In this document: positions 17,755-27,758 of the stretch, piece by piece
Layout: each line of letters opens with the position of its first letter
Numbering within the stretch: position 1 is the stretch's first letter
NCBI GenBank assembly: GCA_903958045.1
Contig: CAJBRT010000155.1
Coordinates: 1-43,077, forward strand
From: an uncultured Bacteroidota bacterium
Lineage (GTDB): Bacteria; Bacteroidota; Bacteroidia; Chitinophagales; Chitinophagaceae
DNA length: 43,077 nucleotides
Direction: 5' to 3'
Position numbers and translations under genes: made by a program
The notes under the pieces: generated by a model
What the model was told of the DNA's origin: nothing
The model's database searches: none
What the model saw: the letters and a program-made list of their open reading frames with translations, nothing else

Positions 17755-18702
17755 TTAAAACAAGCCACCTTTTTTAAGGCTTGTTACCCCTTCTCCAATT
17801 TTAAATCCGTTGTTGTAAATCTCGATTTTGTAATTCCCCATTTGAAAAGCAGCTGTTTGTTTCCAGTCAAAACTTACTTGACTTGCTTTTCCTTGCTCGT
17901 AATTTACACTCACTTTGTTTGTGTATGATTTGTTGCCTTCTTCTCTGGTATTAAAAGAAGCACCTTCTGAAATGGCTTTGCCATCAGGTCCGGTAACACA
18001 TACATAAATGTCTTTGGTGCCTGATGCTGCAATTCTGTTAGGGTCTAGTGTAAAAGAAATACGAATAAGGTCGGCACGTTTTGCAGAACTGGTTGCTTTT
18101 GCAGCGCCATTGTTTTTTACATTGAGCGCAGCGATACCAATATTTGATGCGTGTAGGGTAGAAGCTACGTCTACTTTTTCATCAAGTTCTTTTTTAGTAG
18201 CAGATAAGTTTTGCTCTAAATTTTGTTTGTCGTTGGTAAGTTGAGACTTTTCGGTATTTAACTGTTCATTGGCAACCGTAAGTTGTTTGTTTTCGCCTTT
18301 TAGTTTTTCTATTTCGGCAAATAAGCCTTCTACTTTACCATTTAATTCAAGAATCATTTGACGCGCTAACGATAAATCGGCATCAGATGCTTTTTTATTT
18401 TTAATGATCGCACTAATATTTGATTTCAGTTGCTGAATTTCATTGCCTCTATCTGCAAGTGCGCCTTGTAATTGACTGTTATTGAGTGTAAGTGAGTCGG
18501 CTTTCGCAGCTACTATATCGTAAGCTTCTTGAATCGCACCCCTGCTGCTATCTACAAACTGGATTTTGGTTTCCATGAGGGTAACCGTGTCTTGGTGCTG
18601 ATTATTGCTATATAAAAAATAGGCCCAGCTACCTACTAGGGCTACCACTAAAAACAGTATAATTCCTTTATTGTTACTATTGTTTCCGTTACTTGCTGAC
18701 AT
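17755..18702 (-). CDS. Single-pass membrane protein with long coiled coil, unknown function
   Basis: A 315-residue protein I do not recognise. A polar N-terminus (SASNGNNSNNKG) precedes one transmembrane helix at about residues 13-32 (GIILFLVVALVGSWAYFLYS). Residues 38-185 are heptad-like and rich in Leu, Lys, Glu, Asn and Gln, typical of a coiled coil. Residues 210-315 look like a compact beta-domain (LIRISFTLDPNRI, IYVCVTGPDGK, YKIEIYNNGFKIGEG). The topology suggests an extracytoplasmic coiled coil and sensor-like domain. It is immediately upstream of a histidine kinase. Confidence 0.75.
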   Translation of the reverse strand: MSASNGNNSNNKGIILFLVVALVGSWAYFLYSNNQHQDTVTLMETKIQFVDSSRGAIQEAYDIVAAKADSLTLNNSQLQGALADRGNEIQQLKSNISAIIKNKKASDADLSLARQMILELNGKVEGLFAEIEKLKGENKQLTVANEQLNTEKSQLTNDKQNLEQNLSATKKELDEKVDVASTLHASNIGIAALNVKNNGAAKATSSAKRADLIRISFTLDPNRIAASGTKDIYVCVTGPDGKAISEGASFNTREEGNKSYTNKVSVNYEQGKASQVSFDWKQTAAFQMGNYKIEIYNNGFKIGEGVTSLKKGGLF

Positions 18703-18791
18703 ATGTATTTGTTTTGTTGCAAATTAAATAAAATCGCTTGAAACCAGCTTAGTTTTAGCATTTTGATACAATTTTCTAGCATCTTTGCAGT

Positions 18792-19790
18792 ATGTCTGCC
18801 GAAAAAATCATTGCTGATTGGAAAAAAGGGAACTTCAAGCCTATTTATTGGCTAGAAGGGGACGAGCCTTTTTTTATAGACCAAGTGGTGCATTACGCCG
18901 AGCATAAAATTTTACCAGAGGCAGAAGCGAGCTTTAATTTATCAATATTTTATGGTAAAGATGCCGATTGGTCTTCGGTGGTGAATGCTTGTATGCGTTA
19001 CCCCATGTTTGCCGAAAAGCAAGTGGTTATTTTAAAAGAAGCGCAGCAGATGCGCGACATCGAAAAATTAGAATCTTACATCGACAATCCTCTGGCTTCT
19101 ACCATTTTTGTGGTGAGCTACAAAGAAAAAAAAGTAGATGGCCGTTCAAAATTGGCCAAAACTTTAAAGTCAAAAGGAGAGATGCTGTCTACCAAAAAAA
19201 TGTATGATAGCCAATTGCCTGAATGGGTCAATCAAATGGTGGCTTCACATAAATTAACCATTGCGCCAAAAGCGCTGCATTTACTCGTGGATCATATTGG
19301 CAATGATTTGAGTAGACTTCAAAATGAAGTGGAAAAGTTAGCCGTAAACTTAGCGGGTCGAAAAAATATTACAGAAGACGATATTGAAAAATACATTGGT
19401 GTCAGTAAAGATTTTAATGTGTTTGAATTGCAGGATGCACTTGGTAAAAGGGATCTTGCTAAATCCATCCGAATCATTCATTATTTTGAAGCCAACCCAA
19501 AAGCGGCACCCATTCAAATGATACTTCCTGCGCTGTATAATTATTTTAGTAAAGTGTTTATGCTGTATAGCTTACCAAGTATTACCGAACAGTCTGCTGC
19601 TGCTGCACTTGGGGTAAATCCATTTTTCGTAAAAGAATACATTGCTACTGCGCGCCGTTACGATTATGAGGGTATCGAAAAAGTATTATTACTACTACAT
19701 CAATACAATTTAAGAAGTATTGGCGTGCATGATGGGGGCACTTCTGATGCGGGCTTGTTAAAAGAAATGGCCGTAAAAATGATTGCTTAA
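18792..19790 (+). CDS. holA: DNA polymerase III subunit delta
   Basis: A 332-residue protein with the layout of HolA: an N-terminal AAA+-like domain beginning SAEKIIADWKKGNFKPIYWLEGDEPFFIDQVV, a middle lid region with NDLSRLQNEVEKLAV, and a C-terminal collar domain (KDFNVFELQDALGKRDLAKSI). Delta opens the sliding clamp as part of the clamp loader and does not need an active ATPase site, which agrees with the absence of a Walker A motif. Length is usual. The gene diverges from the coiled-coil protein gene. Confidence 0.9.
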   Translation: MSAEKIIADWKKGNFKPIYWLEGDEPFFIDQVVHYAEHKILPEAEASFNLSIFYGKDADWSSVVNACMRYPMFAEKQVVILKEAQQMRDIEKLESYIDNPLASTIFVVSYKEKKVDGRSKLAKTLKSKGEMLSTKKMYDSQLPEWVNQMVASHKLTIAPKALHLLVDHIGNDLSRLQNEVEKLAVNLAGRKNITEDDIEKYIGVSKDFNVFELQDALGKRDLAKSIRIIHYFEANPKAAPIQMILPALYNYFSKVFMLYSLPSITEQSAAAALGVNPFFVKEYIATARRYDYEGIEKVLLLLHQYNLRSIGVHDGGTSDAGLLKEMAVKMIA

Positions 19791-19801
19791 TTGCTGATGC
19801 A

Positions 19802-20746
19802 TTAAATGGCGCCTTGTAATAAGGCAGCGGCTTTCTTTTTGTCTTGTAAGAGTTGCGCTTTTAACCCTTCTAGTCCTTCAAATTTTACTTCGCCTCTTAA
19901 ATAATAATAGAGTTCTACTTTTACTTGTGCGCCATAAATGTCGGCGTCAAAATCAAAAATATTTACTTCTACCACTCTTTTTTTGCCATCAATAGTAGGT
20001 CTAACGCCAATATTCATCATGCCCGTGTATACTTCTTTTGCATCATTGATGGTAACGCGAACGGCATACACGCCATCGCTTGGTATGAGCTTTTCTTCGG
20101 GGGCAATATGTAAATTAGCTGTTGGATAACCAATGGTTCTGCCCACTTTATTTCCTTCTACTACAAGGCCATCAAAAAAATAAGGGTAGCCTAAAAAAAC
20201 ATTGGCGGTTTCAATATCATGTGCTGCAATAGACGCTCTAATTTTTGTGGAACTCACCACCGATTCTTGTAATATTTGCTCCGATATTTCATTCACTACA
20301 AAACCTTTTTCTAAACCCACTTGCTCCAATAATTCAAAATCGCCGAGCCTGCCTTTGCCAAACCGGTGATCGTATCCAATCACAACCGTGTGTGGTTTAA
20401 AATAAGCCACTATAAAATCTGTAATGTATTCTCTTGCGCTTAAGTTAGAAAAATGATGATCAAAAGGCACGACTACCAAGTGATCGATGCCCGCTTTTTC
20501 TAATAAACTTATTTTTTCTTGGAGTGTGGTTAATAGTTTTACATCGCCCGGTACCGACGATACAATTTTGCGCGGGTGGGGATGAAATGTGATGATGACC
20601 GTTTCTCCATTTACGGCAATAGCGGTTTCCCTCAGTTGTTGTAAGATTTTTTGATGACCCTTGTGTACTCCGTCAAAAGTGCCAATTGTAAGCACGGCAT
20701 TGTTAAAAGTTGGTAAAGAGGGAGCTAGTTCGTAGTGGACTTTCAT
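19802..20746 (-). CDS. ribF: Bifunctional riboflavin kinase / FAD synthetase
   Basis: A 314-residue enzyme making FMN and FAD from riboflavin. The N-terminal FAD synthetase domain has TIGTFDGVHKGHQKIL (GTFDGVHKGH about residues 22-31), FHPHPRKIV and SSTKIRASI. The C-terminal riboflavin kinase domain has VVEGNKVGRTIGYPTANLHI and the later NIGVRPTIDGKKRVVEVNIFDFD. Domain order and length are standard. I chose ATG at 20746. The gene is convergent with holA and divergent from purM, whose promoter lies between. Confidence 0.95.
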   Translation of the reverse strand: MKVHYELAPSLPTFNNAVLTIGTFDGVHKGHQKILQQLRETAIAVNGETVIITFHPHPRKIVSSVPGDVKLLTTLQEKISLLEKAGIDHLVVVPFDHHFSNLSAREYITDFIVAYFKPHTVVIGYDHRFGKGRLGDFELLEQVGLEKGFVVNEISEQILQESVVSSTKIRASIAAHDIETANVFLGYPYFFDGLVVEGNKVGRTIGYPTANLHIAPEEKLIPSDGVYAVRVTINDAKEVYTGMMNIGVRPTIDGKKRVVEVNIFDFDADIYGAQVKVELYYYLRGEVKFEGLEGLKAQLLQDKKKAAALLQGAI

Positions 20747-20818
20747 AATCAGCGGCAAAAATAAGCGGGAAAATCCAATCTTAGGCCATTTGCAAGGGTT
20801 CTCTTTCTGTCTTTTGCT

Positions 20819-20826
20819 TACCTTTG
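20819..20826 (+). promoter_or_regulatory. Candidate -7 promoter element of purM
   Basis: TACCTTTG is an exact match to the Bacteroidota -7 consensus TAnnTTTG, 39 bp before the purM ATG at 20866. No well-spaced -33 TTG is visible. Confidence 0.5.
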
Positions 20827-20865
20827 CTATGGATACCGGTTTTTGTTCATATTTATTCTATATCA

Positions 20866-22047
20866 ATGTCTTTATACGCTAAACGAGGGGTTTCGGCTCA
20901 AAAGGAAGAAGTACATGCAGCAATTCAAAAGCTAGATCAAGGCTTGTATCCGCATGCTTTTTGTAAAATGTACCCCGATTATTTGATGGGTGATGATGAC
21001 TTTGTAAATATCATGCACGCAGATGGGGCGGGTACCAAAAGTATTTTAGCGTATTTATATTGGAAAGAAACAGGCGATGTTTCTGTGTGGGAAGGAATTG
21101 CGATTGACGCTGTTGCCATGAATTTAGATGATTTGCTTTGTGTGGGTGTAACGGATAATATTTTGTTTTCATCTACGATTGATCGCAATAAAAAAGTTAT
21201 TCCGGGTGCTGTTTTAGAAGCTGTTATTAACGGCACGCAATCTTTTTTTGATACACTCGCCAGTTATGGGGTTACCGTTCATTACTTAGGTGGCGAAACT
21301 GCCGATGTAGGGGATGTGGTAAGAACCATTGCTGTTAACGGAACCATGCAAAGTAGATGGCCAAAATCAAAACTCATTACCAACCAAAACATTGCTGCTG
21401 GTGATGTGATTGTTGGTTTTGCCAGTTCGGGTAAGGCGTCTTATGAAAAAGAATACAATAGTGGGCTTGGTAGTAATGGTTTAACCAGTGCAAGGCATGA
21501 TGTACTTAGTCATTACTATGCCGAAAAATATCCAGAAACATTTGAACCAACACTAGACAAAGAAGTGGTTTACTTAGGCAAAAGTAAAATGACGGATACC
21601 CTTACTGTTGATGGGTTTGCGGATCCTATTACCATTGGTAAACTTTTATTGAGTCCTACTAGAACCTATGCGCCACTTGTTAAAAAAATATTAGACACGC
21701 ATTTTAGTGATATCCATGGCATGATACATTGTAGTGGTGGTGGGCAAACCAAGTGCATGAAATATTTGCCTACAACTTTAAAAATTATCAAAGACAATTT
21801 GTTTACACCGCCGCCTATTTTTAATTTGATTCAAGAAAATGCGGGGTCAGATAATAAAGAAATGTATCAGGTGTTTAACATGGGTCACCGCTTAGAAATT
21901 TTCACCAATCAACAAACAGCAGAGGCACTTATTGCCACCGCTGCCGAATTTAATATTGAAGCACAAATTGTGGGTCGTGTAGAAGCGGCACAAAAGTCAA
22001 GTTTACACTTACATACCTCAACAGGTATTATCGATTTTGAATATTAA
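20866..22047 (+). CDS. purM: Phosphoribosylformylglycinamidine cyclo-ligase (AIR synthase)
   Basis: A 393-residue AIR synthetase, which closes the imidazole ring in purine synthesis using ATP. Motifs include the N-terminal MSLYAKRGVSAQKEEVHAAI, HADGAGTKSILAYL (nucleotide loop), VDLLCVG-like NLDDLLCVGVTDN, HYLGGETADVGD, and the Gly-rich HCSGGGQTKC. Bacteroidota PurM proteins are longer than E. coli PurM (345 residues), which fits this size. The start at 20866 gives the typical SLYAKRGV N-terminus. ftsE follows nine bases after its stop. Confidence 0.9.
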   Translation: MSLYAKRGVSAQKEEVHAAIQKLDQGLYPHAFCKMYPDYLMGDDDFVNIMHADGAGTKSILAYLYWKETGDVSVWEGIAIDAVAMNLDDLLCVGVTDNILFSSTIDRNKKVIPGAVLEAVINGTQSFFDTLASYGVTVHYLGGETADVGDVVRTIAVNGTMQSRWPKSKLITNQNIAAGDVIVGFASSGKASYEKEYNSGLGSNGLTSARHDVLSHYYAEKYPETFEPTLDKEVVYLGKSKMTDTLTVDGFADPITIGKLLLSPTRTYAPLVKKILDTHFSDIHGMIHCSGGGQTKCMKYLPTTLKIIKDNLFTPPPIFNLIQENAGSDNKEMYQVFNMGHRLEIFTNQQTAEALIATAAEFNIEAQIVGRVEAAQKSSLHLHTSTGIIDFEY

Positions 22048-22056
22048 AATATTTTT

Positions 22057-22737
22057 ATGTCAGAAACAGTTGTATCCATTAACCAAGCTAAAATTTATCA
22101 AGGCAATAATTTGATATTGGATGATGTAAATTTTACCGTGCAAAAAGGGGAGTTTGTATACCTGGTTGGAAAAACAGGAACCGGTAAAAGCAGTTTGTTA
22201 AAAACGCTTTATGGGGAACTGGCTTTACAGCACGGGACTGGCTCTGTGGTTGGATTTGACTTAAAAGACATGGACTGGAAAAAAGTTCCATTTTTACGCC
22301 GAAATTTAGGTGTTGTATTCCAAGATTTTCAGTTGTTAACCGACCGAAATGTGCATGAAAATTTGCGCTTTGTTTTGCAAGCAACAGGTTGGCAGGATGA
22401 GCGTCTAATTGAAGAAAAAATCAATGATGTATTAGATAAGGTAGGCCTCAAAAGCAAAGGATTTAAAATGCCTTTTGAGATGAGTGGTGGTGAGCAGCAG
22501 CGTGTGGATATTGCGCGCGCGCTACTTAATTCGCCTAAATTAATTTTAGCGGATGAGCCTACGGGTAATCTAGATCCTGAAACTAGTGATGAGATCATGC
22601 AACTACTTATACATATCGCAAAAGATTACGGAACTGCTGTAATTATGGCTACCCACGATTTTATTGTGATTAACAGATACCCTTCTCGTATTTTAAAAAC
22701 AGAAGGTGGTAAAGTGCTAGATAGTGGCGCGTTGTAA
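22057..22737 (+). CDS. ftsE: Cell division ATP-binding protein FtsE
   Basis: A 226-residue ABC ATPase. Walker A is GKTGTGKS at residues 38-45, the signature is [15 protein letters not shown], Walker B is [12 protein letters not shown], and the switch His is in MATHD. FtsE works with the membrane protein FtsX to activate peptidoglycan hydrolases during division. No ftsX gene is nearby. LolD-type lipoprotein exporters are close relatives, but the Bacteroidota ftsE form ([29 protein letters not shown]) fits better. Confidence 0.85.
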   Translation: MSETVVSINQAKIYQGNNLILDDVNFTVQKGEFVYLVGKTGTGKSSLLKTLYGELALQHGTGSVVGFDLKDMDWKKVPFLRRNLGVVFQDFQLLTDRNVHENLRFVLQATGWQDERLIEEKINDVLDKVGLKSKGFKMPFEMSGGEQQRVDIARALLNSPKLILADEPTGNLDPETSDEIMQLLIHIAKDYGTAVIMATHDFIVINRYPSRILKTEGGKVLDSGAL

Positions 22738-22771
22738 AAAAATCAAGTAATCAATTGAAATAACAAATGAA

Positions 22772-23923
22772 TTAGCCCCAAATAATAGTGGAGCATTCTT
22801 TTGCCAATACTTCGTTCGTTTTTTCGGCACCAATCAATTTTTTTCTGGTTTCAATTTCTTCCTCCGAAAATGGATGATGATATAACTGTATAATAATTTC
22901 TTGGAACGCATTTGCAGAAGTTCCTTGGTGATAAGAACCTCCCATAACACCGCTTTCCATTTTAGTATTGGTCAAGCAGTGTCTTCCCTTTTTTATACCT
23001 TCTAATAACGCTTCGTCAGCACCGGATTTGATAAAGGATGGCTGTATAATGATTTGTGCTTTTTCAATCATATCCTGACGTTCGGAACTAGAAGGATTGG
23101 CAACAATGCAGGTATGAGGTTGCATGTGTGCTAGTTCAACCAAAGATGGCGCAGGGCTGTTGCCAGTAATTACAAAGGGAACTTTAAGGTTATGAAATAC
23201 ATGGGTTAAAAGCCAGCTAGCCGTTTTGTGTGTTGCGGCGTCTGAAAGATTACCCTGAAAAAGACAATAATTGCCAAGTCCGGTTTTAGATGTAATGCTA
23301 TTACTGCTTGTTGTAAAGGGTGCTAGAATATGAATATTGCCGCCTAAAAATAAATCATCTAGCGTATGTTTGTCTGCACTTGATGTTACCATCCAGGAAA
23401 CCCGTTGATTTATTTTTTTGAGTATCCTTTTAGAAAGCACCGCCTCTCTTTGGTAAAATAGTTTTTTAAGTGGTGCTATGCTCCGCTCTTGGAGGTACCT
23501 AAAATAATTTGGTGCATAGGTAAGAATGCGTACCCAAATTTTTCTATGTTCCAGTGCTGATGATAATGCAAGGCCACTTGGCCCCATGCCTTCAATTAAG
23601 ATGGGGTAGTTGTTGCTTGCCAGATCATTTTCCAGTTGGTCGTTTTGGTATTTGGCTGTCGCGTAAGGTGCAGAAAATGAAAAGTTTCGATGCCCTTTAT
23701 TGATGGGATAGTATTGAACGGAACTACATAAGTTTACAAGCTGTGGATGGGTGGCTTTGTTTGTGGTAGGGTCAATGGTAGAACCTTGTTCGCTAAACGT
23801 AAACAAATGCACCTGGATGCCCGCTGCAAATAGCGCTTCCAAACACCAAAAGGTTTGCTGCGCGTCACCAATGGTGTTTGGGCAAGGCATATGTCCGGTT
23901 ATGACGTTAAGGCTTCTTTGCAT
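22772..23923 (-). CDS. Glycosyltransferase, GT4-like (GT-B fold)
   Basis: A 383-residue protein with two Rossmann-like halves. The N-terminal part has the GT-B entry pattern (GHMPCPNTIGDAQQTFWCLEALFAAGIQVHLFTF). The C-terminal half has YCLFQGNLSDAATHKTASWLL, VPFVITGNSPAP and the donor-site-like region IIIQPSFIKSGADEALLEGIKKGRHCLTN, with a Glu in a position like the GT4 ExxxxxE motif. Sugar donor and acceptor are unknown. It is isolated among housekeeping genes, in convergent orientation to ftsE. The family call is moderately sure. Confidence 0.7.
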   Translation of the reverse strand: MQRSLNVITGHMPCPNTIGDAQQTFWCLEALFAAGIQVHLFTFSEQGSTIDPTTNKATHPQLVNLCSSVQYYPINKGHRNFSFSAPYATAKYQNDQLENDLASNNYPILIEGMGPSGLALSSALEHRKIWVRILTYAPNYFRYLQERSIAPLKKLFYQREAVLSKRILKKINQRVSWMVTSSADKHTLDDLFLGGNIHILAPFTTSSNSITSKTGLGNYCLFQGNLSDAATHKTASWLLTHVFHNLKVPFVITGNSPAPSLVELAHMQPHTCIVANPSSSERQDMIEKAQIIIQPSFIKSGADEALLEGIKKGRHCLTNTKMESGVMGGSYHQGTSANAFQEIIIQLYHHPFSEEEIETRKKLIGAEKTNEVLAKECSTIIWG

Positions 23924-24231
23924 GGGGGTATATAATCAACAACAAGCACTGCCATTGATTGTTCACCAAATGAATTAAATCTGGGTCATTTGTATTGACA
24001 AATGGGGTGAAATAGGGGTTTATTTCTAACTTATTTTTCCACGAAACCCACTTCGTTTTTTATTCCATCAAAAGCTTATAAATAATTGATATATAAATAA
24101 TTAGAAGTATCTTATTGTTAATTAAATATATCTACATTTAACTTCTCCACGTCTTATTAACAAGCCTACAATTTTTACTATCATTTCTACCTGTTTTAAT
24201 GTAAGTTCGCGGGTATTAAAAGAATAGAAAA
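23924..24231. other. 308-bp AT-rich intergenic region between divergent genes
   Basis: This stretch separates the divergent glycosyltransferase and smc genes and must carry both promoters. It is very AT-rich from about 24040 to 24200. TAAGTTCG at 24201-24208 is one base off the -7 consensus and is the best candidate for smc. I see no RNA gene, repeat or small reading frame worth calling. Confidence 0.5.
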
Positions 24232-27200
24232 GTGAGATTAAAATCGTTAGAAATCAAAGGGTTCAAAAGTTTTGCTGATAAAACAGTGGTAACATTTGAC
24301 GAAGGGATCACTGGGATTATTGGGCCCAATGGTTGTGGTAAAAGTAATATTATCGATAGCATCAGATGGGTTATTGGTGAGCAAAAAATATCGGCGCTAA
24401 GAAGTGAAAATTTAGATGCGCTCGTTTTTAATGGTAGCAAAACAAGAAGTGCGAGTGGACTTGCCGAAGTGAGTTTGACTTTTGAGAACACCAAAAATTT
24501 ACTCCCTACCGAGTTTAGTACTGTAACCGTTACCCGTCGATTTTATAAAAATGGAGAGAGTGAATACCGCCTTAACGATGTAAGCTGTCGTTTAAAAGAC
24601 ATCCACAATTTGTTTTTGGATACGGGTGTGAGTACCGATAGTTATGCCATCATCGAACTAGGTATGGTGGATGACATCATCAAGGATAAAGAAAACAGCC
24701 GTCGAAGAATGCTGGAGCAAGCGGCTGGAATCACTATTTACAAAACTAGAAAAAAAGAAGCTAAAAATAAATTAGACGCTACCGAGCAAGATTTAGCACG
24801 TATCGAAGATTTGTTGTTTGAAATCAACAACCAATTAAAGACCCTCGAAAATCAGGCTAAAAAAGCGGAAAAATATTTTGAAATTAAGGGCGAGTTTAGA
24901 GAAGTTTCTATCGAGCTTGCAAAAGCAGCGCTCGAAGGCTTTAACATCACTTACAAAGAGCTGAACGAACAGCAAGACCTTGAGGTAAACAAGCGCGTTC
25001 AATTAGAAGCAGAGATTGCGGTTGAAGAAGCAGCACTCGAGCAGGAGAAAGTAGGCTTTATTGAAAAAGAGCGCGCCCTTCAAAGTATGCAGCAGTCTTT
25101 TAACGACTTACTCCAAAATTTACGTGGTAAAGAAAATGATAAAAACTTAGCCACTCAAAAACTACATTACCTCAAAGAAAAAGAAACCAATTTAAAAGAG
25201 TTTTTAGACAAGGCAACAGGCCAAGTAAAAACCATTGGTGATTCTATTGAGTATACACAAATTCAGGTTGGTGATGAAGAAGCAAAATTAGCGGAGTTGC
25301 AAGACGCCGTAGAAAATGCAAAGCTTGACATCGAAAACAAACGCCGCAATTTTGATGAACGACGTTCTGGTGTGGATGCATTAAGAGGTCAGTTTCAACA
25401 AATTCAGCGTAACCAGTTTGATGCCGAAAAAAAGGTAGCCGTCGCGGATACGTCTATTCAAAACTTACAACGTGCACAAACACAGTTAACCGATGAGCAG
25501 TCTCAACGTGCGCAGCAGTTAACACAGTTACAAGAGGCACTTGTTGAAAAAGAAGAATTATTAGTAGACAAGCGTAATGCTTTAGCGGACTTACAAGCGC
25601 ATCAAGAAAAAACAAAGTCTAGCATTTTTGAAACGCAGCAAGCGCTTGAAGTACTTCGTTCTGAACTAGCCGAAGAAAATAGAAAATTAGACGCTAAGCG
25701 CAACGAATACAACCTACTCAAAAGTTTAATTGACTCGATGGAAGGATATCCAGAGAGTATTAAATTTTTACACAACAATCCAGATTGGAACCATTCGGCA
25801 CCTATACTTTCTGATATCATTTATGTAAAGGAAGAATTTAGAGCAGCTGTTGAAAACGTATTGGAGCCTTATCTAAACTATTATGTTGTTAATAATTTAC
25901 AGGAAGGGTTGCAAGCGGTTCATTTATTAGATGCCAATCAAAAAGGGAAAGCCAACTTTTTCATGTTGGATAAGTTTGCCGATTTTAGAGCGGAAAGTTC
26001 ACAACCGGCTGGCACATTTGCTGCACTTGATGTAGTAGAAGTAGACGAGCAATATAAGAAATTAGCACAGTACCTTTTATCGAGTGTGTACATCGCCGAA
26101 AACGAAGCGGCTATTAACAATAGCAATGGCGCTATCGTGCTCGAAAAAACGGGTAAATATGTTAAAGGTAAATACACTTTAACCGGCGGTAGTGTTGGTT
26201 TATTTGAAGGTAAAAAAATTGGCCGTGCTAAAAATTTAGAAAAATTAGCAGAAGATATTCAAGACCAAGAGTCTGTGGTTAACTTATTGAAATCGGATAT
26301 TCAATTCAAGCACAATGAGGTGATTGCTTTTAATGATCAGTTAAAAGAAGGTAGCATCAAGCAAACGGAGTCTGAAATTAACCAATTAACCAACGAAGTT
26401 TTTGCGGCTAAAAATAGAATTGAAAATTTACAAGCGGCGAGCTTAACAGCAACAGACCGCCTCGCAGATATTGAAGCACGTTTAGGCGATGAGCATGATG
26501 CCATTTCAGAAACGCGAAATGCATTAACGCAACTCAATCAGGATTTACAAGCAACAGCGCAGCAAGTTAGTGTAGTAGAGCAGGATTATCAATTAGCTGA
26601 ACAAGCATACAACGAAGCTTCTGCTGCTTACAACGAAACCAATATTTCGTTTACGCGTCAGCAAAGTAAGATCACTACCCTCAAGCAAGAGTTGTTATTC
26701 AAAGAAAATCAGTTGAGTGAACTCATTGCGCAAATCGACTCCAATACTTCGCAGTTATCGGAAGCTTCTACTGACATCGAAGAAGGGGCTGCTGCACTTG
26801 CTGCGTCTGAATCACTTTTAGTGGAATTGATGCAACAAAAAGAAGTAGAAGAACAAAAATTAAATGAAGCAGATCAGGCTTACTATAACTTGCGAAATGC
26901 ACTTCAAGAAAAAGAAAGTGAACTTCGTTTAAAGTCTAAGAGTAAGGAAATGATTGATCATTTGGTAACAGAAATCAAAGACAAATTAAACAACTTGAAA
27001 TTGCAGTTAGCGGGTATGAAAGAACGCCTAAGTGTAGAATTTAAAGTTGAGCTAGATGATATTTTAGATCAGCCGCGTACTTCTGAAACGCCACTAGAAG
27101 AGCTTCAAAGCACTTCGGAGCGTATGCGTAAGCGTCTCGAAAATATGGGGGAGGTAAATCCTACCGCTATTGAGGCCTACACAGAAATGCGCAAGCGTTA

Positions 27201-27753
27201 TGATTTTATATTAGAGCAAAAAAATGACCTTGTTTCTGCAAAAGAATCTTTACTTCAAACCATTCAGGAAGTGGAAGCAACTGCTAACCAACAATTCCTT
27301 GAAACCTTCAATAAAGTAAGAGAAAACTTCCAAAAAGTATTTAAAGCTTTATTTACCGAAGAAGATACCGCCGACATGGTACTTGTGGATCCTACCAACC
27401 TTGCAGATACGGGTATTGATATTGTGGCCAAGCCTAAGGGTAAACGTCCATCATCCATAACACAGCTTAGTGGAGGAGAAAAAACATTAACGGCCACTGC
27501 ATTACTATTTGCTATTTATTTAATTAAGCCAGCACCATTCTGTATTTTGGATGAGGTGGATGCGCCATTAGATGATGCCAACGTAGGTAAGTTTACGCAA
27601 ATGATTAAGAAATTTAGCGACAACTCACAGTTCATTATTGTAACTCACAATAAGCAAACCATGGGTGCGGTAGATGTTATTTATGGAGTAACGATGCAAG
27701 AACCAGGTGTAAGTAAACTTGTTCCCGTAGACTTTAGAAGCCTTACTAATTAA
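24232..27753 (+). CDS. smc: Chromosome segregation protein SMC
   Basis: A 1173-residue SMC ATPase. Walker A GPNGCGKS is at residues 31-38. Coiled coils run about 165-500 and 670-1000, flanking a hinge at about 510-660 (GYPESIKFLHNNPD to YTLTGGSVGLFEGKK). The C-terminal head has the signature LSGGEKTLTATALLFAIY and Walker B FCILDEVDAPLDD. SMC dimers compact and separate chromosomes with ScpA and ScpB, whose genes are not in the window. The start codon is GTG at 24232; it gives the canonical MRLKSLEIKGFKSF beginning. Confidence 0.97.
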   Translation: MRLKSLEIKGFKSFADKTVVTFDEGITGIIGPNGCGKSNIIDSIRWVIGEQKISALRSENLDALVFNGSKTRSASGLAEVSLTFENTKNLLPTEFSTVTVTRRFYKNGESEYRLNDVSCRLKDIHNLFLDTGVSTDSYAIIELGMVDDIIKDKENSRRRMLEQAAGITIYKTRKKEAKNKLDATEQDLARIEDLLFEINNQLKTLENQAKKAEKYFEIKGEFREVSIELAKAALEGFNITYKELNEQQDLEVNKRVQLEAEIAVEEAALEQEKVGFIEKERALQSMQQSFNDLLQNLRGKENDKNLATQKLHYLKEKETNLKEFLDKATGQVKTIGDSIEYTQIQVGDEEAKLAELQDAVENAKLDIENKRRNFDERRSGVDALRGQFQQIQRNQFDAEKKVAVADTSIQNLQRAQTQLTDEQSQRAQQLTQLQEALVEKEELLVDKRNALADLQAHQEKTKSSIFETQQALEVLRSELAEENRKLDAKRNEYNLLKSLIDSMEGYPESIKFLHNNPDWNHSAPILSDIIYVKEEFRAAVENVLEPYLNYYVVNNLQEGLQAVHLLDANQKGKANFFMLDKFADFRAESSQPAGTFAALDVVEVDEQYKKLAQYLLSSVYIAENEAAINNSNGAIVLEKTGKYVKGKYTLTGGSVGLFEGKKIGRAKNLEKLAEDIQDQESVVNLLKSDIQFKHNEVIAFNDQLKEGSIKQTESEINQLTNEVFAAKNRIENLQAASLTATDRLADIEARLGDEHDAISETRNALTQLNQDLQATAQQVSVVEQDYQLAEQAYNEASAAYNETNISFTRQQSKITTLKQELLFKENQLSELIAQIDSNTSQLSEASTDIEEGAAALAASESLLVELMQQKEVEEQKLNEADQAYYNLRNALQEKESELRLKSKSKEMIDHLVTEIKDKLNNLKLQLAGMKERLSVEFKVELDDILDQPRTSETPLEELQSTSERMRKRLENMGEVNPTAIEAYTEMRKRYDFILEQKNDLVSAKESLLQTIQEVEATANQQFLETFNKVRENFQKVFKALFTEEDTADMVLVDPTNLADTGIDIVAKPKGKRPSSITQLSGGEKTLTATALLFAIYLIKPAPFCILDEVDAPLDDANVGKFTQMIKKFSDNSQFIIVTHNKQTMGAVDVIYGVTMQEPGVSKLVPVDFRSLTN

Positions 27754-27758
27754 AGCGG

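Noticed and set aside
20824-20865. Extended N-terminus of purM from a TTG
   Set aside because: The family N-terminus SLYAKRGV begins at the ATG at 20866, and the extension overlaps the likely promoter.
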